Shown: piece after piece, positions 22,385 to 34,878 of the stretch
Numbering within the stretch: the stretch's first letter is position 1
Layout of the letters: the number at the start of each line of letters is the position of its first letter
From: Ulota crispa
Lineage: Eukaryota > Streptophyta > Bryopsida > Orthotrichales > Orthotrichaceae
DNA: 64,000 bases
Direction: 5' to 3'
Assembly (NCBI GenBank): GCA_963920765.1
Contig: OY987247.1
Coordinates: forward strand, 4,679,971 to 4,743,970
Position numbers and translations under genes: made by a program
Notes under the pieces: model-generated
Told to the model about the DNA's origin: nothing
The model's input: only the letters and a program-made list of their open reading frames with translations
Databases searched by the model: none

Positions 22385-22720
22385 TGCGTGAATAATTACT
22401 ATTTGGGTAAAAAATTTGTGTAGATAAAAAGTAAATACTATTTTTTTTTGCGTGAGAAAATTGTGATGTTCTTTTTATTGCGTGGATAAAAAACTCTATG
22501 GGTATAGAACAAAAAGTGCTTCATTGCAAGGGAATGTTTTATAAACAAAAACAAATGTTCTATAACATGGATAAAGTTTCAAATTGGAGTGAGCGGATAA
22601 AAAGTAAGAATTATTTTCTTGTGGAGGAAATGTTCTATGTAATTGGGCTCAAAATTGTTTTGCGTCTCGTCGGACCAACGTGTGCCTATACTAGCATAGA
22701 AGTATATGAATACAAACTTA
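22085..22720 (+). repeat. GGGTAAAA-rich AT repeat, copy 2
   Basis: Same ordered phrases as 411-1005: GCATGGGTAAATAA, then ATTGCGTGGATAAAAAACTC, TTGCAAGGGAATGTTT, and finally TTTTGCGTCTCGTCGGACC. A TA microsatellite of about 60 bp lies at 22320-22381 within it. Confidence 0.7.
22320..22381. repeat. TA dinucleotide microsatellite, about 30 units
   Basis: Uninterrupted alternating TA inside the second GGGTAAAA repeat copy. Confidence 0.95.
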
Positions 22721-22954
22721 CTTTTGTGAATTCAATATGTGCCTCTTTGTTTGTAAACAATTTTAGAGTCCAAATTGTTTTTGAGCCTTCTAACTTACAC
22801 AAAGAAGATAAGAGAAGTCTACAAACCATGTCACTAATACACACAATACAAAATTAGTTTCTTATTCTCTTGTTTGTATTTTGTTGTATTTTCAAATTGT
22901 ATTCTTATATGATCTATCTCTTACAACAGTCACACACAATGTTTTTGTAACATG

Positions 22955-23921
22955 TTAACCCCTAAGGTTCTTTGACTATGTTTCACCAAAAAATACTTAG
23001 AATGAGTTGTTTTGATAGGAAAGGCAAAAGAAATGTAAAATGATACCTTAGTGCTTTACTGTATGGTCTAGTAGTAGATTACTTCATTTTGTTACATCAA
23101 AAAGATGAAAGATATTTGCCACACTAATTGTGAAATTATAAGTTTTGAAGTGAGAAGTAGTTTTTTTAGGGTATTCAAATTCATGACAACTCTAATTTGA
23201 GGAGGCTTTTGCACCCATTAATTTTGCTATTTTTCTTGAACTCTTTCAAAGTGATTTTTGTAATAGAGCTCGCCCTATGTCTAACAACATTCACAATATT
23301 TTGAATTGGAGAACACATACTAAGAATTTAGTATAGGAAATTAGCTTCAAATACATTCTCATACAAATATGTTTTTTCAGCAATTTTTGGCTTCCACATA
23401 CAATAATCTTTTCAAAATGTGGATGGAAGAGTTTTGGATTTTAGTTGGTATTAGAGGAAGGGAAAAAGAAAAAGAAACCTAGTCAAAAATTGTGATTTTG
23501 ACAAGCTTGATCAATAGAGTGCCACATTCACCTAAGGTGAAGTAAAAGGCAAAAAGAAAAAATAGTTGCTTCCATGAAATGAGGTTGGATCAAGGTCTAA
23601 TAAGGAAATAGTTCTACCCCTCAACCTTTGGACAAGATCTCAAAATTTCAACTGCAATGTATATAATAATTGTGCCCATCCTGCCCAACAAGCAAGCATA
23701 ACTGCAATTTGCATCCTAACATTTTTTTCTACAAACCAAAATGGTTTAAAATTTGTTGAATTGGAAATATACTCCTTGGACATACTGTACATCCTCTAGT
23801 TTTTTGAGGAAACATGTTCATTATTGTATAAGAAGTAGCTTGCCCAAAAGCACTAAGACAGCATATGATTTATAAATGTACTTACTATAGCCTAGGTGTG
23901 TTTCTGTCACTCAAGGGTTAC
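22955..23921. mobile_element. Possible TTAA element, 967 bp
   Basis: The left end TTAACCCCTAAGGTTC is typical. The proposed right end reads CACTCAAGGGTTAC, so the right TTAA would have mutated to TTAC and the ends match only in CCCYTRAG. Weakly supported; no homologous copy elsewhere in the window confirms it. Confidence 0.4.
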
Positions 23922-23931
23922 CCTTTTTCTA

Positions 23932-24078
23932 GCATGGGTTTGCATGGGTTCGCATGGGTTCGCATGGGTTCGCATGGGTTCGCATGGGTTCGCATGGGTT
24001 CGCAGTGGTTTGCATGGGTTCGCATGGGTTCGCATGGGTTCGCAGTGGTTTGCATGGGTTCGCATGGGTTTGCATGGG
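23932..24078 (+). repeat. 10-bp tandem array (CGCATGGGTT)
   Basis: About 14 units of a 10-bp motif. Variant units CGCAGTGGTT and TGCATGGGTT recur as a pair, suggesting expansion in blocks. Because the unit is not a multiple of three, each strand reads as a Gly/Phe/Ala/Trp or Pro/Cys/Asn/Thr repeat peptide; not a gene. Confidence 0.95.
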
Positions 24079-24229
24079 CTGGCTGGCTAGGTACAACTGG
24101 AAATCAGGGGTTTGAATCCGGTCTTTGAGGTTATATGAGATGACCCATGCAAGGCGGCTGAGGTAATAAAATGACATTCCCTTTTGTGAAAAAGCCCTTG
24201 TAGTTAAAAAAGCTGGGCCGTCCGGAGAC

Positions 24230-25520
24230 ATCGTAGTTTATGAAATTATATCATTAGTGAGGAGCAAAGTACATGAGATTGAAATAAACCCATCGACATT
24301 CCCTTTTGTGGGGACAGGGTAGAAAGTTGCAGCTTTTTCACCTTTCCAGAAAATGTAACAACTAAGATGTTTATCATCAAGAGATTGAATTTGTAAATTT
24401 GAATTCATATTTGGATTCAAAAATCTTCATTTAGTCTTTAGCCTCGGAAAAGGATATCAATGAGCAACGAGATTATTACTTTTATCTATGTGATATTTTT
24501 TTTTGTGATTTTGCCACCTTGACCTCACAAACGCAAAACAACATGTCATCTAAGAGTCAATTTCCATGTGCAAGGATTGGAAGGTACCCTAGACCCTCCA
24601 CCCCTTGCCATGTAGGCTGGACCTCTAGGATCCCCTCCCATCAGGGGTCTAGGCTCCGGTCATGAAATTTTGATTTTGAGGGGCTGGAGGGCCTAGACCC
24701 CTATCTTGAACCTCCACTTTTTCTGAACTTTTAGAAATTTGTCCACTTAAGGACCACCATGGATTAGATTTTGTTATGCATGTGCTTTTATTTTTCAACG
24801 TCAAGCCCTCTGGATCTTCCCATGGAAAGCTCTGGAGGGTCCAGGCCCTCTAAGAGCCTCCAATTCTGGTCCAAGCACATTTGGGGAGCTCATGGAATTG
24901 GCCCTAATCCTAGCCAAGTGACCCCCCCCCTTGTGGGCCAGGGTCTACTTTATCAAATTGAGAGGGTTTGGAAATTTATCATCTAGAGATTGAATTTGAA
25001 AAATCTGAATTCCCATTTGGATTCAAAGATTGCTATTTAGTTTAGAACTCCAAAGGCAATATAATCAAACAACATCAAAACAGGGGGCAAATTAGTACTT
25101 TTATTTTGGCCAGTAGAATTGCAAAGTTTTCCCATCTTAACCCAAAAACATGGATGTGCAATAGACAAAGCCCTCTGATCCCATTCATCCAAATGGGAGA
25201 CAATGATGGAGTCCATTCACCCCAATCTCCTACAATGGGATGTGCTAGGGGTTAGATGTCATGTTGTTTTGTGGGGGACATGGTAGAAAATCTCACCTGT
25301 TTCACTCACCAAAACATGTAAAAGTTTAGATGATTATCATTGGGAGAGTGGATTTTGGAAGTTTTGAATTTGTATTTACTTGAAAAACAATGGACTGTGG
25401 AGGAGGATGAAACTGACCAACTCCAACGTAAGAAGCAGATTATAACTTTAACCCTTATTTGTAAAAAGAGCTGAGATTTTCCATTTGGCCCCATATCGAC
25501 GGAAGCTTATATGCAGTAAA
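24230..25520. repeat. Cluster of degenerate foldback repeats
   Basis: Two similar stretches, 24295-24480 and 25258-25515, share the phrases TTTTGTGGGG(G)ACA, AAAATGTAA and GATTATCAT or GTTTATCATC. The end at 25485-25515 resembles that of 16145-16455. Between them, 24560-24960 has CTAGACCCTCC-like phrases in both orientations (24590, 24640, 24690), a further degraded inverted repeat. No gene. Confidence 0.5.
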
Positions 25521-25689
25521 TCGAGCGCATCTTACGCCAGCTCCTACAGTGCAATCCAATACTTTTGACTCTAGTGCTTGGACTTCGACAGCAGAAAGGA
25601 AGATTACCAGGTCAAAAAGTTCTTTGGCAGGACGAGATTGTTTGCATTAATTTCTATTCTATTGGGTTTGGAAGGTTTTGGAGATGAAG

Positions 25690-26397
25690 TACACCAAACA
25701 GTGCATTTAGGTTGCCCCCACACTAATTTCTTGACATTTTACACTATGTGAACATTTATCAAGATTATAGTCACTTTTGTCAAGAGTTATTGTGATGAAC
25801 AATGGAGGAAGCAAGCAGAGGTTGGGGGTAGCAACAAGCGTCAAAGCCAAGGAGTCAGGAAGTAGAAACTTTATAGAGAGCCATGTGTTATTGTAGCACA
25901 ACAAGAATTGAATGCACCTCTAAGGTAGCCACCCCCATAAGCATGAGTTTAAGCACTTTAGCATGGTTAGGGCACTTGGACAAGGACAAAAATTATATCA
26001 TTAGATTGGAAATAGAGAACAAAAAATATTAGTTTAGTTTAGGAAGTTATCCACACAGTCATGTGTGCGTGGGTATTTTTCAAAGTGCTAAATCGCTGAA
26101 ATTGTAAGAACCATTGTAAGAGATGCTAAAAACAAGGCTTGTTGGTTCTTAAATAGTGAGACGGGTACTCAAAACCGTCATATCAGTCACACACAACCAT
26201 CACTTTGTCACCCATAATCATCACTTAGTTCACTCATAAGCATTTGCTTTTTTAATTATTATGGCAGTGACGCCCATGGGGACGTTCATGCTAATGGGTG
26301 TGGCTACCTTAAGTGATCAAGGGTGAGTCATGAGGTAAATTGCCAAGGTAAGGCAACCTAATTGTTAAGGCAACCTAAATGCACTATTTGGTGTAAG
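25690..26397. mobile_element. CACTGAATATTGC-family MITE carrying a nested MITE
   Basis: Outer ends GTGCATTTAGGTTGCC and GGCAACCTAAATGCAC. The outer element matches 26400-26706 and 58023-58330. Between 25923 and 26312 a second element with ends GGTAGCCACCCCCAT and its inverse TGGGTGTGGCTACC interrupts it; flanks read TAA on the left and TTAAG on the right, so the duplication is TA or TAA. Confidence 0.75.
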
Positions 26398-26399
26398 CT

Positions 26400-26706
26400 A
26401 AAAATTGCATTTAGGTTGCCCCACATTAATTTTTTGACATTTTACATTGTATTTATATTTCCTAATATTACAATAACTTTCATAAATAACTATTGTAATA
26501 AACAAACTTCAACAACAACAAGGACTTGGGCAACAAGAATAACTCTATAGAAAAACAAACTAAGAGTGTCCAAGTTGTAAACCATGTGAAATCTTAATGT
26601 CTAGAAAGTGGCATGTGCCTCCAAGTGACCAATCAATGAGTCATGAGATAGGTTTCCAAGATAAGGTAACCTAATTATTATGACAACCTAGATGCACTAT
26701 TTTGTG
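26400..26706. mobile_element. CACTGAATATTGC-family MITE, copy
   Basis: Begins AATTGCATTTAGGTTGCC and ends with the inverse-type CAACCTAGATGCACTA. It lies directly beside the copy at 25690-26397 in the same orientation. It shares the internal phrase GAGTCATGAG with the other copies. Confidence 0.7.
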
Positions 26707-26709
26707 TAA

Positions 26710-28896
26710 TTTTATAAATTAAATGTGTATGCTAACAACCTTAGAACTTCAACATTCTACATGTTTGTCCTTATAGCATTGTGACTTAAGCATCAGCTTC
26801 TTTTTTATACATACTTCAAAGTGATTCTCCTAAGATACCTACTCAAACCCTTGAGTAGCTTCTATTCCATGCAAAGCCTCCTCCGGTACAATCCAAAAAC
26901 CAATCAACTCTTCTAGAAAATGTCAAAATCCAAGGCTCTTTTGAGTACTACAATGAACTTTTTTGTGAAAGTGAGGCTTAAAAATTGGTGGAGAAAAGGT
27001 GCTAATTGCATGAGCATGGAATCAATTACAAGGCATGGAACTATGGGAGTACCCTACCCACCAATTTGATTGGCTCTAAGAGGTTAAAATTTTCTAAAAT
27101 GCACGAGTTGCAAGACGAATCTTCTTCTGTTGAAAAAGCATACTCTTGACAATTTTGATTGTACTTCACATCCTCAGAATCTAAGTACACAATCTAATGA
27201 GAACATTTTAAGAATATGTACAACACAAGCTTGTTGCGAAGATATTTGAGCAATACAAAATGTTTCATATTCCAATATTCCGTACTCTAAAACGTAATCT
27301 AGAGTCTAGAGTGGTTGTGCTGTATGGGTTTTGGTAGATTTTAGTGCTTTGACCCCTAAAAGTGTTAGCGTCCAAAATGTAGACAATGAAGGATTTCAAA
27401 TGATTAAGTAAGAATTCCATGAAATAAATGTAGTAAATCCAAGTATGCTTAGAAAGCTGAGCTTGTTTACTCTTAGATTATGTGATAGTTTAACTAGGTG
27501 CTTCTTGGTTTTTGTGCAAGAATTTTGAATTAATTTGTGGCTAGAAGGAAAATAGAAAGAAAAAAATTTGCAAAATAAAGAATGTAATCGTAGAATCTTC
27601 TTAGATTATGATTTATTTTTTCTCAAGATATACAAAAACATTAGAAAATGTTGGAATTCTTTTTGCAAAGAATTTGGTGGAACTTTGCTCCAAGTTGACG
27701 TCTAGTTTTATGTGTTAAATCCAAGTCTTAGAATTGTCCTACTTTCTAAGCACCTAAACATCCCACTTTTTTTTGCCATATCATTACTTGGAAATTGTGT
27801 CAATTTGGACATTTTTTCTAAATTTGGACGTGTTGATTTGGACATTTTTTTATATTTGTGAACATATTTTTGTCAATTTGAACACATTTAGTCAATTTGG
27901 ACAATTTTTATTACTTGTATAAGCATTTCTAACTGAACCAAGACTTGAAACTTGGCCATGGAGTGAAGCTATTAGTTCCAATAATGATGTATACAAAAAA
28001 AAGGACTCTGTTTTCTTTAATTAAAATAAAACTCAAGCTTCATTACTCTTGAAATAGTTCAATTGCTGCAAAATTTTGTATTCAAAATTTTTCATCTCAA
28101 CGAAAGCAAAATCTGAAAATTCATTAGGACTTGGAGCATGGTCAATGCAGCTTTCTTTGTGGATCACTGAAGCTTTTGTTATCTTTACTTCATTGGAGAA
28201 TACTTGGAAGGGCTTGATTGCATTGGTCTAAATATGTCAAAGGTTGCAAAATATTGAAACAAAAATAATAGAAATTGGACATGGTGTGAGCCTAAAATAT
28301 CTAATTCCTTTTACTTATATATTAATCTAATATTGAATATCAACCACGTATGAGAGCAGAAATACACAAATCATTTTAATCATTGCACCCAGCATTAATA
28401 ACGTCAACTCACTCAACTCACAAAATTGGTGATTTTGCAAGGAGCAATAATAAAGAAATTTGTAGTAATTTAGAATAATTTAATAATGTGGGTTACAAAA
28501 TTTAAAGACCATCTCAAATTGTGTGACTCAAGTGACTACAATATCAAGGAAGTTTTGCAAGCACATGATTGAATTAGAGAGTGTGAAGGAATGTCACACT
28601 ACAAAGTACGTGTCACTAAGTTGCTCCTCAAGTTGTGGCTAAAACCCTCCTTTGATACTAAGCTCTCCAAGCATGCAATATTTTCATGCTAATTGAGCAA
28701 AATTCACTCAAATCACAGTGAATGGATCTTGATTTGTTCAAAATCTTGCACTGCCTAAAAAACATATGTATGGATCTTGATTTGTTCAAAATCTTGCACT
28801 GCCTAAAAAACATATGTAGAGTTAAAAATATAAGTCATAGTTAATTTCTTGCCTTTTGATCAATCAAAATTTGAAAAATTTGAGAGACTGGACCCT
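26710..28896. other. AT-rich stretch with one orphan TTAA-type end
   Basis: No gene is recognised. A TTGACCCCTAAAAGTG motif at 27349 resembles a decayed left end but no partner was found. A perfect direct repeat of about 46 bp is at 28727-28772 and 28773-28818 (ATGGATCTTGATTTGTTCAA). Confidence 0.5.
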
Positions 28897-29935
28897 TTAA
28901 CCCCTAAATGCCCAAGGCATTAGATTGTGATGTCCGAAAAATTTCAGGAAACTTTGAAACCTTGTTGAGAGCACAGATTTTATTGTTTTCAAGTTTTTTT
29001 TTGGAAAAGTTGCGTGCTGAAGTTAGCTTCACCGTTCAAATTCAACTTCCTCCATATCTTATTCCATTTGTTTTTGATGGAAGGTTAACTACAAGCATAC
29101 ATTTTCTCTCATGAATAGTATCGTGAATAGTGTCATGAATAGTGTTGTGAATAGTGTCATGAATAGTGTCGTGAATAATGTCATGAATAGTGTCGTGAAT
29201 AGTGTCGTGAATAGTGTCATGAATAGTGTCGTGAATAGTGTCGTGAATAGTGTCATGAATAGTGTCATAGAGCCTATGAGAAGTTGCCACATTGAAAAGA
29301 TGGGCATCAAGTTGGGCAAAAGGTGAAGATTTCCCTTGGGCACTCCCTTGGGCAACAAGGCCTTTTTATTGAAATTTTGACATCTAACAAAATCTAAAAG
29401 TGCTTTTGGACTAATTTCACTTGGAATGTCTTTTGTTATAGAAATTAGGATCCTTTCACTGTTGAATTTTCTTTCATTCATAATAATTCTTGGTCAATAA
29501 TTGAGGTTGAAATTTTCTTTGTATTATACGGTTGCATTTTGATAGTTGCTCTGCAAGCTCATTTGAGAATTTTGTGGTCATGGATTTGGAAGAGGGGCCA
29601 TTGATTTTGAAGTAATAACAATAAACACTAAAGCATCCTAAGTGGTTGTTTCCCTATTTTGTATCTAAAAGTTACCAATTTGCATCAAAAGTTTCGAGCA
29701 GCTCCAAAAAAAGCAAAAAAATCCATACTCATCATCATTCAATCTCAAATATCTTCAAATCCACACGGCCATTTCAAATTCTTTTTAGGTAGTGCCATCT
29801 AAAAATCTTGAAGTTTAAGATTCAACGATTACAATTTTATTTTGATTTTTAATAATGATCTTACAAATACAATTCAAAAACCTTCAAAACTACCTTCTGA
29901 AAACGAGAAAACACCCCTAGGCATTTAGGGCTTAA
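28897..29935. mobile_element. TTAA-flanked element, about 1-kb family, copy 1
   Basis: TTAA at 28897-28900 and 29932-29935; ends CCCCTAAATGCCCAAGG and, inverted, GCCCTAAATGCCTAGGG. It matches 51862-52662 in its right half (GTGGTCATGGATTTGGAA, GTGGTTGTTTCCCTATTTTG). The tandem array at 29113-29270 lies inside and is absent from the other copy. Confidence 0.8.
29113..29270. repeat. 12-bp tandem array (GTGAATAGTGTC)
   Basis: About 13 units alternating GTGAATAGTGTC and ATGAATAGTGTC. A repeat peptide can be read in several frames on both strands because the unit is four codons long; not taken as a gene. Confidence 0.95.
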
Positions 29936-30004
29936 TGACCGTGCGACCATCAGATGGTCAATTGGCAATGTGTTTCACATATATGCTGTCGTTAAAGAGT
30001 TAAG

Positions 30005-30480
30005 GATATAGGGTGAACCGTTGATTGAGGTTTGATGGCATGCCATTTTGTAGGGCCATGTTGGAGAATGTTAACTTTTTTTTTTTTTTTAAGAGACAAG
30101 GGTAAATTAATAGTTTGCCCCTCCCCTACGTTGGAGTTGGCGAGTTTTGTCCTCCTATGTGGTTCTTCACAGAATTTGACTCTGTGAACCCAAATGTGAA
30201 CTCAAAATTTCCAAATCCAAAGTCCTGATGGTAAATATCAAAACTCTTACATGTTTTGGCTAGCAAAAGAGCTGAGATATTTTACACCAATCTTACAAAA
30301 CATCATGTCTCCTAACCGTAGCTATGAACCGTCTCCATAAGAGCATCTCCAAGGGCAATTTTTTTTTTCAATCCGATAATTTTTGCCAGATCACAGCTGC
30401 ACATAGTGCATTGGAGAATAAATGGAGGGACCAGCTCGGATTTGTCCAAGTCTTTCAGATTTGTTGCCAATTTGGCTTCC
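30005..30480. repeat. Degenerate foldback repeat, partial
   Basis: 30045-30130 and 30250-30320 contain, in opposite orientation, phrases found at 25258-25515 (CATTTTGTAGGG, GAGCTGAGAT). AGAGCATCTCC at 30342 looks like an isolated end of the GAGCATCTC family. No gene. Confidence 0.45.
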
Positions 30481-30712
30481 TTAACCCTTAAACGTCGGGA
30501 AGGCCCTCTCTAGCCGTATGTATCTATATGTATACGACAAATTCGAGAGGGTTTGAGATGGAATTAGGGGTCACTATGTAAATGGAAGTGGTCTCTCATG
30601 CAAAGGCTCTTTCAAAGCGATCTTTGGCGGCACAAAATACACAGAGGAATGTTTGGAAATTTTTAGAATACAATGCCGTATCCTAGGAGCTTGACAAGCG
30701 TTCAAGGGTTAA
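30481..30712. mobile_element. TTAA-flanked MITE, 232 bp
   Basis: TTAA at 30481-30484 and 30709-30712; ends CCCTTAAACGTCGGG and, inverted, CCCTTGAACGCTTG. It is close in size to the 61463-61696 element, but the interiors differ. Confidence 0.75.
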
Positions 30713-31052
30713 GCAGAAGGAAAATTTGTCCTAAACAACTATATCACAATAATTGCAAATGTCCCAAACAACGTTAATTGAGTCATTATATAGTTGTTTA
30801 GGACATTTGTAGTTGTTGTGAACTAGTCATTGAGGACACTTTTTTCTTCAAGTGCTTCCGCAAAAAAAATTGAGCTGCTTACAAGGGTCTAACCCACTTC
30901 AAGCATGGGTGATAAGTGTTCTAGGCCCCTCAAAGTATTCTCATGGTGTTTCATCCTAGTATGTCAAACAATGGCCCTTGAAAACACTATTCATCCTAAA
31001 TTTAATTAGCACTATCTTTTGTTTTCCTTGGTGAATGGTCAAGTTACTATTT

Positions 31053-31605
31053 AGGAAAAATATCAAATATACCCCCATATTATTTGAAATATCAAAAATA
31101 CCCTTCGGTTTTTGTAGAAATATCAATTATACCCCTAGTTCTTTGGGACCCTCAATTATTATGAAACACCAAATACACCCTTGTATTATTTGAATTAGAA
31201 ATATATCTCTAGCTCTCTTGTGCCTCTTTTTGCAAATTTTTGTAAATACTTGGATGATAATGGAAAGTACTAAAACTAAATGTAAGTTGAATGCATGCCA
31301 GATCTTGGGGGCAAGCTCTCTAAGCTCTATATAGGGTGTTTGCATGTAATTCTAATGTGGTAAAAGCCATTGTAATGATTACATATTAATTTTTGTTGTC
31401 GTTTTGATATTTAAAAAAAATTGCAGTAAAGAGGCACAAAAAACTAGGGGTATTAATGATATTCTCAAAGATAACTAGGGGTATAATTGATATTCTTACA
31501 TGAGTTCTTACACAAAGCTAGGGGTATTTTTGATATTTCAAATAATATAGGGGTATATTTGATATTTTGAAAGAATTGAGGGATGTTTTTGAAATTTTCC
31601 CTACT
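31053..31605. repeat. Foldback repeat with GGGGTAT arms
   Basis: Left arm GGAAAAATATCAAATATACC, then AAAAATACCCTTCGG and TATCAATTATACCCCTAG. The right arm carries the inverses (CTAGGGGTATAATTGATATT, TAGGGGTATATTTGATATTT). The arms enclose a centre of about 250 bp. Confidence 0.75.
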
Positions 31606-32121
31606 ATTTATGGAGCACATTCAAAGTGCAAGGGTGAGGGCATCTCCAATGGACCCGGGAAGGAGGCGCGGCATATTATGTTTGCTCTTTTAATAAACAA
31701 TACATTTAAACATAAAAATCACGATTTGAAGGGCATTGAAAATATTGTTGTGAAAACATAATAAAATTTGGGTTTGGACATTGACTAATTTAGATACATC
31801 CCATCAAATGTTAGCTAGCTCCAAAAAAATCAAAGGTTTCCAATTCAAGCGCAAATAAAGGAAATTTAGCCAAAGGGACAGCAATTGTATCTCCCCTTCG
31901 GCTGAAGTTTCTTTATTTGGGTTTGAATTGGAGAAACCCCTAAAAAATTTGGAACTAGCTAACATTTTATGGGATGTTTCTAAATTAGTCAATGTCCAAA
32001 CTCACCTTTTAACAGCAATACTTTCAATGCCCTTCAAATCATTTTTTTATTTTTATTTTTATTTTTTGTTTATTGAAAGACCAGATATGATTCACAGCGG
32101 AAGTCCATTGTATAGATTATG
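31606..32121. other. Intergenic repeats, unclassified
   Basis: 31740-31830 and 31940-32040 are inverted relative to each other (AATTTAGATACATCCCATC near 31789 against GGGATGTTTCTAAATT near 31971), giving a further small hairpin. No gene. Confidence 0.45.
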
Positions 32122-32593
32122 AGAGCATCTCCACTGATTGACGAAAAACAGGAGGACAACGTGGTCGGAACCTCTTTGCCCATCCTGGATCTCCACCAGT
32201 GGCACAGGGGGCAAATTTTTTTGAGTGGACTCACTCAAAACTGCTCCGAGAAGTTTAGCTACCGACGTAGAATGAAGTTTGAGCAAGCTAAGTTTCTGGG
32301 ACATCGTCTATATACAGACTTCCGTGATGCTCGTGATCTTGTCGCAAGCCTGTGGCAGCCCCAGCGTAAACCTTGAGACGCATATTTCTTGGAATTGTTG
32401 TAGCAAGTTGTTTATCAAGCGCAACCAGTGGAATTTGCAACCCTGCTGCGTAGAATTTCTCCCACTCTCCTCGCTTGCCAATCTCGCCAGACCGATAGAG
32501 ATGCCTTGAGGAACAAGAATTTTTGAGGGCCCTTCAAAAATAAATGCAATCTCTTCAAGTGTCAAGTTTGATGTGCTACGCTGGAGATGCTCT
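32122..32593. mobile_element. GAGCATCTC-ended element, 472 bp
   Basis: Ends AGAGCATCTCCA and its inverse GGAGATGCTCT. Similar ends bound 43032-43396 and 60767-61192. Interior more GC-rich than its neighbours, with no convincing gene. Confidence 0.7.
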
Positions 32594-32797
32594 AAGCTGC
32601 AGCTCATGTAATTTTTTCAAAAAAAGCATGCCTTTTGGACGGAGAGCCTTGTGCCAGGGGCCACGAAATTAGTGGCAGCTCTGCTAAAGAAGCAGCACAA
32701 ATACCGGAAGAGTGCCGTGCCAGCTGCCCTAAGAAAAAAACAAACCACAACGTCCTGCCTAAATATGAGTGCAAGACTTTGATGGTCCTAAAAATGT

Positions 32798-33208
32798 GGG
32801 AATTGATATGTGTACCACACCCTTTCAATTACTGTACCACACCCCAAAGTAAATTTTAGATTTTTACCATTTAAAAACTGAATTTGAGGATTTGGAATTC
32901 AAATTTGGATTTAGAGACCATTATTTTGTCTAAAACCATAAAAAAAGTTGCAATTCAACAACACTCAATGAAAAAATTTATCTTTTTTCCAAACAAAAGT
33001 AAAAGTAACACTTTTCTCCCTAACTAAACTTTCTAATTGGGTGTTGTTGAATTGCAACTTTTTTTTATGGATCTAAACTAAATCATGGTCTCTAAGTCCA
33101 AATCTGAATTCCAATTTCTCAAAAATCAGCTTTTTGAGGGTAGAAATCTAAAATTTACTCTGGGGTGTGGTACAGTAATTGAAGGGTGTGGTACACATAT
33201 CAATTCCC
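32798..33208. mobile_element. Palindromic MITE, GGAATTGATATG family, copy 2
   Basis: Ends GGGAATTGATATGTGTACC and the inverse; arms contain ACTGAATTTGAGGATTTGG and TGCAATTCAACAACAC, each mirrored in the other arm. Length 411 bp. Confidence 0.85.
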
Positions 33209-33384
33209 TAAAATTATATATTTAAGCACAAACAAAATCATTGGACACACGGCCAAGCAAAAGTCTCTATCAAATGTTGGAGAAAGTGCCTTCCATGGGG
33301 AACACCAAATATTGCAATTACTATGGAGTTGCAAACTCTCAAATTACAAAGATTTCTTTCACACAAAAAGAAATATTATGTTTG

Positions 33385-34320
33385 TTAACCCCTAAAGGAC
33401 CATTGCCCCTTCAGGGGACATGTTGGACTTTGGGCATGTACCTATGGCTAAACTACTTTGTGTGATTTTTTGAAACTTTTAGTGAAGGTGGGGAATTCAA
33501 AGATTGATGTGTGTATCAAATTTTTTCTTCATTCCAACATTTGACAAAGAAGTTATGCATGAATTTATGAAAATTTGGAGAGGATTGCCAACCCAGGCAG
33601 CCTAAAAACTTCTTTAAAATTTACATTTTTTTAAATTAAAATTTGAAATTGGTTCTTTAGATTTTTGTATAGGTGAGAAGTTTTGAATCATTCATTTTCA
33701 ATCAATGACAAGAAAGTTATGAGGAGTTTTTGTTTGCGGGCAGTTCTAGATTCTCTACTCTAAAATAAACTTTGAAATCCTTTAGTTTACTCAATTTTCA
33801 ATATTTTGGAACAAAAATTAAACCAAAAAAAGAAAATTGTTTATCACAACATTATAACTGTTGGGATTTGCAATTTTCGTTTCAATAATGAAATTCATAA
33901 CAATTTAGTGTTTTGAATCATTCTCTACTTCTTTTTACTTACTGATTTTCCCATGTGTTGTATAGTTCTAATTGATTTGAAAATTCTCCCACACATACCT
34001 AACTTGATCTTCTACATGGAAAAAAAAAGCGCAACTTTGGGTAGAGCTATTGTTTTGTTATAAGATTAGACAAAGGCTTCTGAAATTTTTGGGCAACATG
34101 GAAAAGATATTTTTTTTTCACTTTAAATGTAAATATCTCACTCTTCTCCATTTGGAATGAGCTGATTTTTTTCCCGCAAGTACCTCTTCTAGCCTGGGGC
34201 AAGATCCTATGGTTGAATTTCCCAAAAACAAAACATAAAATCTTTCTTTACTAAACCTCCTAGAAGTGGCAATTTTTAGTGAGTTTCATAGAAAAAAGGA
34301 CGCGGTCCTTTAGGGGTTAA
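33385..34320 (+). mobile_element. TTAA-flanked element, 930-bp family, copy 1
   Basis: TTAA at 33385-33388 and 34317-34320; ends CCCCTAAAGGACCATTG and, inverted, CCCCTAAAGGACCGCG (13 bp perfect). It matches 44247-45173 end to end in inverse orientation (for example GAAGTTATGCATGAAT near 33549). It ends two bases before the next palindromic MITE. Confidence 0.88.
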
Positions 34321-34322
34321 AA

Positions 34323-34732
34323 GGGAATTGATATGTATACCACACCCTTTCAATTATTGTACCACACCCAGAGCAAATTTTAGATTTCTACCATCAAAAA
34401 GTTGAATTTGAGAATTCAGAATTCAGATTTGGACTTGGAGACCATAATTTTGTCTAGAACCACAAAAAAAGTTGCAATTCAGCAACACCCAATTAGAAAG
34501 TTTAGTTAGGGAGAAAAGTGTTACTTTTACTTTTGTTTGTAAAAAAGTATAAGCTTGCTCATTAGGTGTTGTTGAATTGCAACTTTTTTGTGGTTCTAGA
34601 CTAAATCATGGTCTCTAAGTCCAAATCTAAATTTTGAATTTTTCAAATTCAGCTTTTTGATGGTAGAAATCTTAAACTTATTATGGGGTGTGGTACAATA
34701 ATTGAAAGGGTGTGGTACACATATCAATTCCC
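34323..34732. mobile_element. Palindromic MITE, GGAATTGATATG family, copy 3
   Basis: Same ends and arms as 32798-33208. Flanks are TTAAAA on the left and TTGTTAA on the right. Confidence 0.85.
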
Positions 34733-34878
34733 TTGTTAAAATGTGAATTTACTAATAGGGGCACAAAAATAAAAAACATATTACAAATAGAGGCCAGTTT
34801 CAAAATAATTACAAAGAGGGACACAATTTCAAGATTCTTTACTAAAATTTCCTTATTTAGGCTTGATTTGGAGAGATC

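Noticed and set aside
23865-24231. Possible repeat-protein gene over the CGCATGGGTT array
   Set aside because: Several frames on both strands are open only because a 10-bp unit cycles through all frames; no flanking coding sequence.
29042-29481. Possible repeat-protein genes over the GTGAATAGTGTC array
   Set aside because: A 12-bp unit without stops keeps frames open on both strands; the array lies inside a non-coding transposon and is missing from its sister copy.
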